This document shows, piece after piece, positions 1-6,176 of a stretch of DNA of 15,270 nt. The notes below the pieces were generated by a model, which saw nothing but the letters and a program-made list of their open reading frames with translations, was not told the DNA's origin and searched no databases. This DNA comes from Candidatus Schekmanbacteria bacterium RIFCSPLOWO2_02_FULL_38_14 (GTDB lineage Bacteria; Schekmanbacteria; GWA2-38-11): NCBI GenBank assembly GCA_001790855.1, contig MGDH01000040.1, forward strand, positions 1 through 15,270, given 5' to 3'. The first letter of the stretch is position 1, and every line of letters begins with the position of its first letter. The translations under genes and the position numbers were made by a program.

Positions 1-43
1 CTGACATTTTCACTTGGCTGTTACACTGACATTTTCATGTGGC
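1..43. mobile_element. Insertion-sequence-like terminal repeat (left edge of window)
   Basis: The first 43 bases hold two direct copies of an 18-base unit that begins CTGACATTTTCA and ends in TGGC or GTGGC (1-18 and 26-43), spaced 25 bases apart. The same two-unit structure occurs inverted at the right edge (15188-15229). Paired CTGACAT/ATGTCAG units about 24-25 bases apart resemble the multiple terminal repeats of IS21-type elements; that family assignment is from memory and not proven here. The transposase would lie outside the window, to the left. The unit ends only about 60 bases before the metH start codon, so the element probably sits in or next to the metH promoter region. Confidence 0.55.
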
Positions 44-66
44 TACCACAATTACTTTTAATTTGA

Positions 67-95
67 TTGACATAGTTTTTACAATTACCTAAATT
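67..95 (+). promoter_or_regulatory. Candidate sigma-70-type promoter for metH
   Basis: A perfect TTGACA (67-72) is followed after 17 bases by TAAATT (90-95), a four-of-six match to the -10 consensus. Transcription would start around base 102, only a few bases before the ATG at 106. No Shine-Dalgarno sequence is visible, so the message may be nearly leaderless. The promoter lies just inside the IS-like end at 1-43. Confidence 0.4.
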
Positions 96-105
96 TATAA
101 ATTTT

Positions 106-2535
106 ATGGCTAATAATTTCTTACAAAAATTAAAAGAAGATAAAATAATCCCTTTTGACGGCGCGACAGGTTCGCTTATCCAGCAGATGGGAATTAAAAC
201 TGACACAGCCCCGGAAATGCTTAACCTTACTCACCGGGATATACTTCAGGGAATAGGAAAGGCTTACATTGCAGCAGGATGCGAAGTCTTGGAAACAAAT
301 ACTTTTGGTGCAAACCGCATAAAGCTTAATAATTTTGGACTGGGAAATAAAGTTCATGAGCTGAACTGTCAAGGAGTAAAAATAATAAAGGAAATTGCTC
401 CTGAAGGGGTTCTGGTTGCAGCCTCAATTGGACCTATAGGGAAATTTATAAAACCAGTCGGAGAATTAGATTTTAATGAAGCTATTGATGTATTCTCTGA
501 ACAGGTAAAAGCATGCGTTGATGGAGGGGCTGACCTTATAATTTTTGAAACCTTTTCAGACCTCTCAGAAATAAAAGCTGCAATAATCGCTGCAAAAAAT
601 ACAACTGACATCCCCATTGTAGCAACAATGACCTTTCAGGAAGATTTAAGAACCCTCCTTGGCACAAGCCCTGAAATTGCGGCGATTGTCCTTGAATCAA
701 TGAATATCGCAATGATAGGGGCTAACTGCAGCTTAGGACCTAAAGGGCTGATAAAGGTTGCAGAAAAAATGGTAAAGGTGAGTAATACAGATTTTCTGTT
801 TCAGCCAAATGCAGGGCTTCCAACTCTCAAAGACGGAAAAACCATTTTTCCTGAGACACCGCAGCAGATGGCAAAATCAGTAAAAAAATTCATCTCCATA
901 GGGGCAAGAGGAATCGGCGGATGCTGCGGCACAACCCCTGAACACCTAAAAGCAATGCTTTCTTCAGCAAAAGACAAAAAACCAAGAAAAAGAAAACCGG
1001 TTTACGGCTTAAGAATAGCAAGCAGGACAAAAGAACTTGTAATCGGAAACAACAATCCAACAGTTCTTATTGGAGAAAGAATTAATCCTACAGGCAGAAA
1101 AGTTTTTTCTCAGGAAATAATTAACAGAAATTTTTCTCTTATAAGGAAAGAAGCAATTGAGCAGGCTAATAACAGCGCTCAGGCTCTTGATGTAAATGTA
1201 GGAGTCCCCGGAATAGATGAACCATCAATGATGAGGGAAGTAGTCAGAACTGTTCAGTCAGCAGTTGACCTTCCAATAATGATAGATTCAGCCACTCCTG
1301 AGGTTATAGAGGCTGGGCTTTCCGTATTTTGTGGTAAAGCAATTATAAACTCTGTTAGCGGTGAGGAGAAAAAACTTCAGGCAATACTGCCTATTGCAAA
1401 AAAATACGGCGCTGCAATTCTCGGGCTTGCAATTGATGATGAAGGCATACCAAAAACAGCGCATGACAGATTCCGCATTGCAAAAAAGATAATGGAAAGA
1501 GCCCTTGATTTTGGAATAAGCAGGAATGACATAATTATAGATTGTGTTGTCTCCACAGTGAGCGCTGAGCCTGAGCTTGTCCTTGAAACCCTGAAGGCAA
1601 TCCGTCTTATAAAAGAAAAACTTAGACTTCCAACAATTTTGGGAGTAAGCAATATATCCCACGGGCTTCCCAGCAGAAGCCTCATTAATGCGACTTTCCT
1701 CTCAATGGCTATCAGCCACGGGCTTGATGCTGCAATAATCAACCCTTATGATGTAAGGATGCAGGAAGCCTTGTATGCATCTGCTGTTTTAACCAACAAG
1801 GACAAGAAAGCCCAACGATATATTGAAAGGGAAACTAAACAGTCAAGTACTGTTGTGATAACTAAAAAAGAAGGTGAGCAGAAAACAGTTGAAGCAAAGC
1901 CTCAATCAATTTCTGAGATGATATACAAGACTGTAATTGAGGGAGAAAAAGAAGGGATTCTGGAGCTAATAGAGAAAGCACTTTCTCAGGGAATGAAACC
2001 TCTTGAAATCAGCAACAATACTTTGATTCCGGCATTAGAAAAAGTAGGCGAACGTTTTCAGGGACAGGAACTTTTCCTCCCGCAGGTGCTCCTCTCAGCA
2101 GAAACAATGAAAATCGCTTTTGACAGGCTGAAAAAGGAAATGACACCTGCTGAACTTTCAGAAAGAACTAAGGTATTAATTGCTACTGTTGAGGGTGATG
2201 TTCACGATATTGGAAAAAACATTGTCGCAACCCTTCTTGCAAACCACGGGTTTGAAGTAATAGATATGGGAAAAAATATTTCTGCTGATAAAATCATAGA
2301 CGAGGCAGTTAAGAAAAATGTCAATATCATCGGGCTCTCTGCGCTTATGACAACAACAGTCATGGAGATGGACAAGATAATCAAAAAACTAAAAGAGAAA
2401 AATTTGAACATTCCTGTAATTATTGGCGGTGCAGTTGTAACCCAGAGTTTTGCAGATAAAATCGGCGCATCCCTTTACGCCAAGGACGCCATTCAGGCAG
2501 TGGAGAGGTTGAAGGAGTTTTTGACAAAAAAATAA
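106..2535 (+). CDS. metH: Cobalamin-dependent methionine synthase, short form without activation domain
   Basis: Transfers a methyl group from 5-methyltetrahydrofolate to homocysteine through enzyme-bound cobalamin, in the cytoplasm. Domains in order: homocysteine-binding TIM barrel (about 5-295) with the zinc cysteines C208 (GANCSLGP) and C273/C274 (GGCCGTTPEH); pterin-binding barrel (about 310-580) with GERINPTG near 323 and an IDSATPEV segment near 393; cobalamin cap domain (about 600-683); and a B12 Rossmann domain with the DVHDIG lower-ligand motif (H700). The protein stops at residue 809, so the C-terminal AdoMet-binding reactivation domain of E. coli-type MetH (about 1,200 residues) is absent. 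Such short forms are known in Thermotoga and other anaerobes, where reactivation is thought to depend on a separate protein. None is visible here. The start fits the family N-terminus, but there is no Shine-Dalgarno sequence. The gene stands alone and converges on the small genes downstream. Confidence 0.95.
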   Translation: MANNFLQKLKEDKIIPFDGATGSLIQQMGIKTDTAPEMLNLTHRDILQGIGKAYIAAGCEVLETNTFGANRIKLNNFGLGNKVHELNCQGVKIIKEIAPEGVLVAASIGPIGKFIKPVGELDFNEAIDVFSEQVKACVDGGADLIIFETFSDLSEIKAAIIAAKNTTDIPIVATMTFQEDLRTLLGTSPEIAAIVLESMNIAMIGANCSLGPKGLIKVAEKMVKVSNTDFLFQPNAGLPTLKDGKTIFPETPQQMAKSVKKFISIGARGIGGCCGTTPEHLKAMLSSAKDKKPRKRKPVYGLRIASRTKELVIGNNNPTVLIGERINPTGRKVFSQEIINRNFSLIRKEAIEQANNSAQALDVNVGVPGIDEPSMMREVVRTVQSAVDLPIMIDSATPEVIEAGLSVFCGKAIINSVSGEEKKLQAILPIAKKYGAAILGLAIDDEGIPKTAHDRFRIAKKIMERALDFGISRNDIIIDCVVSTVSAEPELVLETLKAIRLIKEKLRLPTILGVSNISHGLPSRSLINATFLSMAISHGLDAAIINPYDVRMQEALYASAVLTNKDKKAQRYIERETKQSSTVVITKKEGEQKTVEAKPQSISEMIYKTVIEGEKEGILELIEKALSQGMKPLEISNNTLIPALEKVGERFQGQELFLPQVLLSAETMKIAFDRLKKEMTPAELSERTKVLIATVEGDVHDIGKNIVATLLANHGFEVIDMGKNISADKIIDEAVKKNVNIIGLSALMTTTVMEMDKIIKKLKEKNLNIPVIIGGAVVTQSFADKIGASLYAKDAIQAVERLKEFLTKK

Positions 2536-2559
2536 AAAGGATTTTGGAAAATAAATTTT

Positions 2560-2826
2560 TTAAGAATATATCTTAGTAGCTTCAATGTTCACGTGGAATC
2601 CTAATTTTTCAAGGTATTCATAACAATCATCCCATGTAAGCCCAAATTCTTTTACATCTGATAATCCGATATGTCCTAAAATATCGCGGATAGTTTCTAA
2701 CTGCTTCTCCTCAAATTCTCCTTCACAAACCGCTGTTTCTGCCCAATTTACCAATTCAGCCAATGAAATTTTACGATTGATATATTGAAGTATCTTTTCA
2801 CCTACAATATCCCTTGTTATAAACAT
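2560..2826 (-). CDS. Conserved small protein of unknown function, second gene of a coupled pair
   Basis: This is an 88-residue, acidic, soluble protein predicted to be mostly helical. It has no signal peptide or membrane segment. Recognisable features are an N-terminal segment with ISLAELVNWAE, a central ETIRDILGHIGL stretch, and a C-terminal GLTWDDCYEYLEKLGF. From memory this resembles a widespread family of short accessory proteins without an assigned role; I give it no family name. It starts 3 bases after the stop of the upstream gene (stop at 2830-2832), and its GGGAG ribosome-binding site lies inside the end of that gene, so translation is probably coupled. The paired arrangement suggests two partner proteins. 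A toxin-antitoxin or immunity role is possible, but no catalytic motif supports it. Confidence 0.75.
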   Translation of the reverse strand: MFITRDIVGEKILQYINRKISLAELVNWAETAVCEGEFEEKQLETIRDILGHIGLSDVKEFGLTWDDCYEYLEKLGFHVNIEATKIYS

Positions 2827-2829
2827 ATT

Positions 2830-3084
2830 TTACTCCCTTGCTTTACTGTGTCCTTTATCTATTGGATATTTTTCATGTATCTCTACTAATTTTCCATCGC
2901 TATCATAAATTTCCTGACAAAACCTGATTGTCTCCTCGTCAAAATTTACTTCTTTTAGATATCTTGCTTTCCAGCCAAACTTTCCTTTTATCTCAAACCA
3001 ATATTTTCTACTACCTTCTGGTAAATCAATCCAATTTAAAAATTTCTTCTCATTCTGTAAACGCTTCTCATTAATCTCTGGCAT
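2830..3084 (-). CDS. Conserved small protein of unknown function, first gene of a coupled pair
   Basis: This is an 84-residue, charged, soluble protein. After a basic, acidic-mixed N-terminus it has a compact core rich in aromatics (NWIDLPEGSRKYWFEIKG, then GWKARYLKEV, then FCQEIYD and LVEIHEKYP). The pattern looks like a small beta-sheet domain, with alternating strands and turns at GKFG and DSDGK. It probably belongs to a conserved family seen in cyanobacteria and other environmental bacteria, but I cannot name the family. The start codon has only a weak ribosome-binding site (AAGAAAA), and a good promoter lies upstream at 3115-3142. It is the first gene of a two-gene operon with the 88-residue gene. 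A toxin-antitoxin arrangement would fit the size and coupling but is inference. Confidence 0.72.
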   Translation of the reverse strand: MPEINEKRLQNEKKFLNWIDLPEGSRKYWFEIKGKFGWKARYLKEVNFDEETIRFCQEIYDSDGKLVEIHEKYPIDKGHSKARE

Positions 3085-3114
3085 ATTATTTTCTTGCTGT
3101 TCCCTGTATTTTAT

Positions 3115-3142
3115 ATTTAAGGCAATAAAGAAGAACTGTCAA
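3115..3142 (-). promoter_or_regulatory. Candidate promoter for the small two-gene operon
   Basis: Read on the minus strand, TTGACA (3142-3137) is followed after 16 bases by TTAAAT (3120-3115), a four-of-six -10 match. It lies about 30 bases upstream of the start codon at 3084, with no other gene in between. Confidence 0.4.
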
Positions 3143-3325
3143 GGAGAAGGTTAGATTTTTTAAATAGTTTTATATCTTTTTTTTAAAATTTATAATATCA
3201 ATTTTCCATAGATGATTTGATTATCTCAGGCATGAAATTATTAAAAATATATTTATCACTATCTCTTTTTATTTACTGCTCACCGATTCCTGCCTGCCGC
3301 AGGCAGGGGCAGGCACCCTTCACCC
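3143..3325. other. AT-rich gap with one palindrome
   Basis: This is the remainder of the gap between the small gene pair and the lectin-type gene. It is very AT-rich with long T and A runs around 3155-3190. The only clear structure is the CCTGCCTG/CAGGCAGG palindrome at 3289-3307, listed separately. A 38-codon reading frame on the plus strand (3232-3348) begins like a signal peptide and then runs through that palindrome; I do not call it a gene. Confidence 0.5.
3289..3307. repeat. Palindromic dispersed repeat, CCTGCCTG...CAGGCAGG
   Basis: A perfect inverted repeat: CCTGCCTG, a 3-base centre, CAGGCAGG. It lies 19 bases beyond the stop codon of the lectin-type gene. Related palindromes occur at 4485-4504, on the other side of the same gene, and at 12940-12951. 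No T-run follows it on the minus strand, so it is not a typical terminator. It is best read as a member of a dispersed intergenic palindrome family. Confidence 0.7.
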
Positions 3326-4444
3326 TCACTGTCCCCTCAACACCTTGAACTTTTTGCTATTGCTTGTTCCGTACCTTGTCATCACCCTGACTGAAACAGT
3401 TCTTCCTTTTTTACCTACAAACATATCAGGCACATCAACTGTTATGCTGTCAGTCCCCCATTCATAAAAATCAACTTCTGTATCACCAAACATTATCACA
3501 CTGCCATAATCCTCTTCCCCGAAGCCATCACCGCTGATTACAACTTCTGAACCAATTGCACCTGTCTGAATGGATAAACCTGTAAGATGAGGTATTGGTT
3601 TTAAAAATTTGAAAGGTATCTGATTGCTTTCATTTTCATAAGCAGTTGCAACTTTGATTTTGTTTATTCCTGCCTTGCAACCCCATGGCATTAAAACCAC
3701 AATTTCATCATCCTTCCAGCTTGATATATCAATTGCCTCAATCTCCTTCCCAAGTCTTTTAAAAACAACAACTCCTTCCTCATCACAAAAATCAGTCCCG
3801 CTTATTGTCACCTCATCCCCATAAGTCCCTTTTGTCGGACTAACACCTGCAATTTCAGGACTCTTATTAGCACAGGAAATTGTGGTAGTAGTGGTGGAGG
3901 TGGTGGTAGTCGTGGTAGTGATAGTAGTAGTAGTAGTTGAGGTAGAACCTTCATATTCTACTACATAACTATAAATAAAATTTTCTTGCTCGTTCCAATT
4001 TTTATTATTGTCGTTCCAAGTTGTTCCCCACACGAATTCAAGTGCATTTTCATTGCCACCACCATAATTATTAGGTTCATTCGTATCCCAGTTACTGTAA
4101 ATAAAAGGTTCACCAGTCACCCACGACCATCCACCATTTGGCTCAGAAGACCCTGATGCTTGAAATCCTCCTATCCAAGAACGATGGAAGGTATCAGTTG
4201 CTCCAAGCATATTAATAATAAACTGATTTTCATCAGCAGATGTAATAGTAGCCAGATGACCTTTCATACCCAAAAATGTTGATGATTCAGCGGCTGTGTT
4301 AGCATCATCCCAATTAATACTTACATCAATTACATCATAGTAATGCCCGTTAACATCCCATCTTACAGGCGTTGCTTCAAGTGAAGTGTTAAAAAAAATT
4401 GCTATGAGTATAGTCAAGAATAGAACTGATTTTAGCTTTTCCAT
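3326..4444 (-). CDS. Secreted C-type-lectin-like protein with Thr-rich linker and two IPT/TIG domains
   Basis: A 372-residue exported protein, probably extracellular or on the cell surface. Residues 1-24 form a signal peptide (hydrophobic LFLTILIAIFF, cleavage likely after LEA). Residues about 28-166 form a C-type-lectin-like domain, with HLATITSADENQF, WIGG, a loop NEPNN (123-127) and WND (143-145). EPN and WND are the carbohydrate- and calcium-binding motifs of mannose-type lectin domains, so sugar binding is plausible. Residues 167-190 are an almost pure Thr/Ser linker. Two IPT/TIG immunoglobulin-like domains follow (about 195-281 and 283-369), each opening with a P-x-x-x-G-V/L-S or similar start and a G-x-x-V-x-I-S-G motif. 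No membrane anchor or sorting signal is visible. The ribosome-binding site AAAGGAG lies 8 bases before the start. The ligand is unknown; adhesion to polysaccharide is an inference. Confidence 0.85.
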   Translation of the reverse strand: MEKLKSVLFLTILIAIFFNTSLEATPVRWDVNGHYYDVIDVSINWDDANTAAESSTFLGMKGHLATITSADENQFIINMLGATDTFHRSWIGGFQASGSSEPNGGWSWVTGEPFIYSNWDTNEPNNYGGGNENALEFVWGTTWNDNNKNWNEQENFIYSYVVEYEGSTSTTTTTITTTTTTTSTTTTTISCANKSPEIAGVSPTKGTYGDEVTISGTDFCDEEGVVVFKRLGKEIEAIDISSWKDDEIVVLMPWGCKAGINKIKVATAYENESNQIPFKFLKPIPHLTGLSIQTGAIGSEVVISGDGFGEEDYGSVIMFGDTEVDFYEWGTDSITVDVPDMFVGKKGRTVSVRVMTRYGTSNSKKFKVLRGQ

Positions 4445-4476
4445 AAAAACTGCTCCTTTTGCAAAACTTTTGAGCC

Positions 4477-4516
4477 AACAGGTTCCTGCCTGACGGCAGG
4501 CAGGTAAAAACCTGTT
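4477..4516. repeat. Nested palindrome upstream of the lectin-type gene
   Basis: An inner perfect stem CCTGCCTG/CAGGCAGG (4485-4504, 4-base loop) sits inside an outer inverted repeat AACAGGTT (4477-4484)/AACCTGTT (4509-4516). The inner part is the same family as 3289-3307. It lies 33-72 bases upstream of the lectin start codon, where it could affect the promoter or the 5' leader. Confidence 0.65.
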
Positions 4517-4528
4517 TCTGCAAATTGT

Positions 4529-4554
4529 ATCAACACACCTTCAGGTGTGTTGAT
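4529..4554. repeat. Strong hairpin, 12-bp stem
   Basis: A perfect 12-bp inverted repeat with a 2-base centre, the left arm being ATCAACACACCT. It has no adjoining T-run on the minus strand and is followed by TTTCCCC on the plus strand, so it is not a clear terminator for any gene here. Confidence 0.6.
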
Positions 4555-4556
4555 TT

Positions 4557-4692
4557 CCCCTCACCCTTGCCCTCTCCCGCAAGGGGCGAGGGAATTTATC
4601 TTTAGCCATCTCCTGCACTAAAGCGAGAGAGAATTTTTTATAACCTCCAACTTCTTTCCCCTCCCCTTGTGGGAGGGGATTAAGGGGAGGGG
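4557..4692. repeat. Dispersed C-rich/G-rich inverted repeat block
   Basis: The block opens with CCCCTCACCCTT and closes with AAGGGGAGGGG, which are near-complementary ends. Inside it has CCCTTGC/GCAAGGG and CCCCTCCCC-type arms. Its translation gives strings of the PLNPLPQGEG and RPLRERARVRG type, familiar as spurious proteins from dispersed repeats in many bacterial genomes. No coding role is claimed. Confidence 0.6.
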
Positions 4693-4699
4693 TAAAACT

Positions 4700-4738
4700 A
4701 AAAAACCCTGACAGCACCGTTCGGAGCAATGTCAGGGT
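4700..4738 (-). terminator. Rho-independent terminator for the toxin-antitoxin operon
   Basis: A 9-bp stem (ACCCTGACA at 4705-4713 with TGTCAGGGT at 4730-4738) encloses a small inner hairpin around CCGTTCGG. On the minus strand it is followed by six T residues (complement of A4700-A4705). It is oriented to end transcripts of the 5478-4877 gene pair, which puts the microsatellite in the 3' untranslated region of that message. Confidence 0.7.
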
Positions 4739-4769
4739 CTTTAGAAATAATATTCTTAGGGAAATTAAA

Positions 4770-4850
<81 letters not shown>

Positions 4851-4876
4851 CTGAAAAGAAAACTATGTTACTTTTT

Positions 4877-5110
4877 TCATGCTATATATACTTCTTCATG
4901 CGCCAAGCTCTTGGCTGCATAAAGAAGAGCTGCACTAATATCTTCTTTTTTTAGAAAGGGATAATCTCTTTGTAGCTCTTGAATGGTTGCACCATAGGCA
5001 ATTTTTTCAACAACTATCTCCACCGTAAGCCTTGTCCCCTTAATAACTGGTTTCCCAAGCATAATTTTTGGGTTAATAACAATTCGTTTAAGAAGATTTT
5101 TTTCAGTCAT
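4877..5110 (-). CDS. DUF433 family protein, probable antitoxin
   Basis: A 77-residue protein of the DUF433 (VapB-like, winged-helix) family. The diagnostic core is INPKIMLGKPVIKGTRLTVE at residues 12-31, followed by a helical part with ATIQELQRDYPFL and the C-terminal EDISAALLYAAK. DUF433 proteins are commonly paired with PIN-like DUF5615 proteins and are regarded as the antitoxin, which usually also binds the operator. Its ATG overlaps the stop of the DUF5615 gene in the four-base ATGA (5110-5107), so translation is coupled. The toxin-first order is normal for this pair. The protein has the usual full family length. Antitoxin function is inferred from family and context. Confidence 0.85.
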   Translation of the reverse strand: MTEKNLLKRIVINPKIMLGKPVIKGTRLTVEIVVEKIAYGATIQELQRDYPFLKKEDISAALLYAAKSLAHEEVYIA

Positions 5111-5478
5111 TTCATATCCTCCAATGGGACAAATCTGATTCTTTTTTTTGTTATTACAACAAAGTGATTTAAAAGTTTGTTGCTGTAATCCCTTAGAAGT
5201 TTTCCAATTAATTTGACCTTCTCTTGTGATATCTGTCCTTTTACCCTAAGAAGGATCACTCCAATAGATACTTTTTTTTGTAAAAAAATTAATTCTCCAA
5301 AATCCTTATCATTAGTTATTATAATTCTTTTTTCTGTATTTGCAATCTTTATGAGTCCTTCATCGTTCATTTTACAATCATAATCTGCAACCCATTTTAC
5401 ATTATAACCATTTTCTAATAGATAATCTACAATAGGTTTTTCTATATTTACATCAGCAATGAATTTTATGTTCTCCAT
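5107..5478 (-). CDS. DUF5615 PIN-like protein, probable toxin ribonuclease
   Basis: A 123-residue protein of the DUF5615 PIN-like family. Visible family features are the N-terminal FIADVNI (acidic D9), DYLLENGYNV, the acidic pair in MNDEGLIKIA (D39/E40), and TNDKDFGELIF (D57 and D59). These acidic residues would bind the metal ion in a PIN-type nuclease that cuts RNA. The basic C-terminus (VVITKKRIRFVP) is typical. The start is supported by an AAGG ribosome-binding site 7 bases upstream. It is the first gene of the operon and is followed with a 4-base overlap by the DUF433 gene. All acidic positions I expect are present, so the toxin looks intact. The actual target is unknown. Confidence 0.85.
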   Translation of the reverse strand: MENIKFIADVNIEKPIVDYLLENGYNVKWVADYDCKMNDEGLIKIANTEKRIIITNDKDFGELIFLQKKVSIGVILLRVKGQISQEKVKLIGKLLRDYSNKLLNHFVVITKKRIRFVPLEDMK

Positions 5479-5532
5479 TCAATCGCCTTAATTCACAACC
5501 CTTTAGCATGATTAATTTTTAACAAAATTTAT

Positions 5533-5565
5533 TCTATCTGTGTAAGGAGTGTGCCATATTATTTC
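5533..5565. repeat. 33-bp direct repeat, copy 2 (upstream side of toxin-antitoxin pair)
   Basis: The partner of 4818-4850, with 30 of 33 bases identical. Mismatches are at repeat positions 4, 11 and 25. It starts 55 bases upstream of the toxin start codon, so the toxin promoter may overlap it. Confidence 0.75.
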
Positions 5566-5604
5566 TTCTTGTAAAAACATCCATTGTGGCTGTCCTAATA
5601 TTTT

Positions 5605-5622
5605 CGCAGACTAAAGTCTGCG
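5605..5622. repeat. Dispersed palindrome CGCAGACT/AGTCTGCG
   Basis: A perfect 8-bp inverted repeat around AA, followed by GGCTAC. This motif is familiar from intergenic repeats of many environmental bacterial genomes. No T-run follows, so it is not a typical terminator. Confidence 0.6.
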
Positions 5623-5819
5623 GCTACATTTTTGGACATGGATAAACCCTGTCCCTACAATTTTCTTCTTGTTCTGGAAACATCTATTTTGATTTAACTA
5701 TAACTGGTTTGTTTTCTTTGTCAATTAGGTTTTTTGGAAATGGCAAAATCGACGTTTTGAATTGGATGGATTTTATATAAATAAGCCTACCGCTTACAGC
5801 TTATAACTTACAGCTCCCC

Positions 5820-6176
5820 TCACCCGCATCTGTAGCAGACACCCATTCCGCCCTGCGGGCATTGCCAGTCTATGGCATTATCAGTACAGGCGATTCTGCA
5901 GGTCCCGCATTCAAGGCAGTTTTCAAAGGCTATGTGTATCTCTTCTTTGCCTTCTTCCTCAGTATAGACCTTTGCAGGACATATGGAGAGACATATTTTC
6001 TGGGTTTTGCATTTTTTGCAAACTTCATGGTTTATCTTTATGTGGCTATCTTTTGAAGGATTATATTTAACAGTAAAAAGCTTATCTTCAATCTTAAGCT
6101 CTTTTGGCTCTTTTAAAGCCTGCTCTGCCTCTTCTTTTTTCAAGTCAAAGCCCTCCTTGCCCTGTTCATATCCCAT
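5820..6176 (-). CDS. fixX: Ferredoxin-like protein FixX of the electron-bifurcating ETF system
   Basis: A small iron-sulfur protein that works with FixC to pass electrons in FixABCX complexes. Residues about 29-118 match the family: KLFTVKYNPSKDSHIKI, then C53/C56/C62/C66 ending in CPAKVY, then CLECGTCRIAC (C87, C90, C93, C97). The family's closing YPRGGFGVxYRFG is here CPQGGMGVCYRCG, with three extra cysteines (C106, C114, C117). The first 28 residues are an unusual charged, helical extension, and the gene overlaps the end of fixC by 37 bases. No good ribosome-binding site precedes the ATG, so the true start might be a later non-ATG codon, but none stands out. It is the last gene of the operon. 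Confidence 0.88.
   Translation of the reverse strand: MGYEQGKEGFDLKKEEAEQALKEPKELKIEDKLFTVKYNPSKDSHIKINHEVCKKCKTQKICLSICPAKVYTEEEGKEEIHIAFENCLECGTCRIACTDNAIDWQCPQGGMGVCYRCG

Larger units (their letters stand above)
5479..5819. other. 341-bp intergenic gap between the toxin gene and fixX, repeat-rich
   Basis: I see no gene. It contains the second direct-repeat copy (5533-5565), a perfect CGCAGACT/AGTCTGCG hairpin (5605-5622), a short GGACA...TGTCC inverted repeat just after it, and a 9-base direct repeat CTTACAGCT (5793-5801 and 5807-5815) close to the fixX stop. No clear terminator with a T-run was found for the fix operon. Confidence 0.55.

Noticed and set aside
1288-1742. Two overlapping minus-strand frames of over 120 codons inside metH
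   Set aside because: Both lie antisense to conserved metH domains and have no ribosome-binding sites or family features.
3232-3348. 38-codon plus-strand frame starting MKLLKIYLSLSLFIYC, like a signal peptide
   Set aside because: After the hydrophobic start it runs through the CCTGCCTG palindrome and into the end of the lectin gene, with a poorly placed ribosome-binding site; at most a scrap of an exported protein.
4541-4729. 62-codon minus-strand frame with PLNPLPQGEG and RPLRERARVRG strings
   Set aside because: It is the translation of a dispersed C-rich/G-rich repeat and of the terminator; such strings recur as spurious proteins in many genomes.
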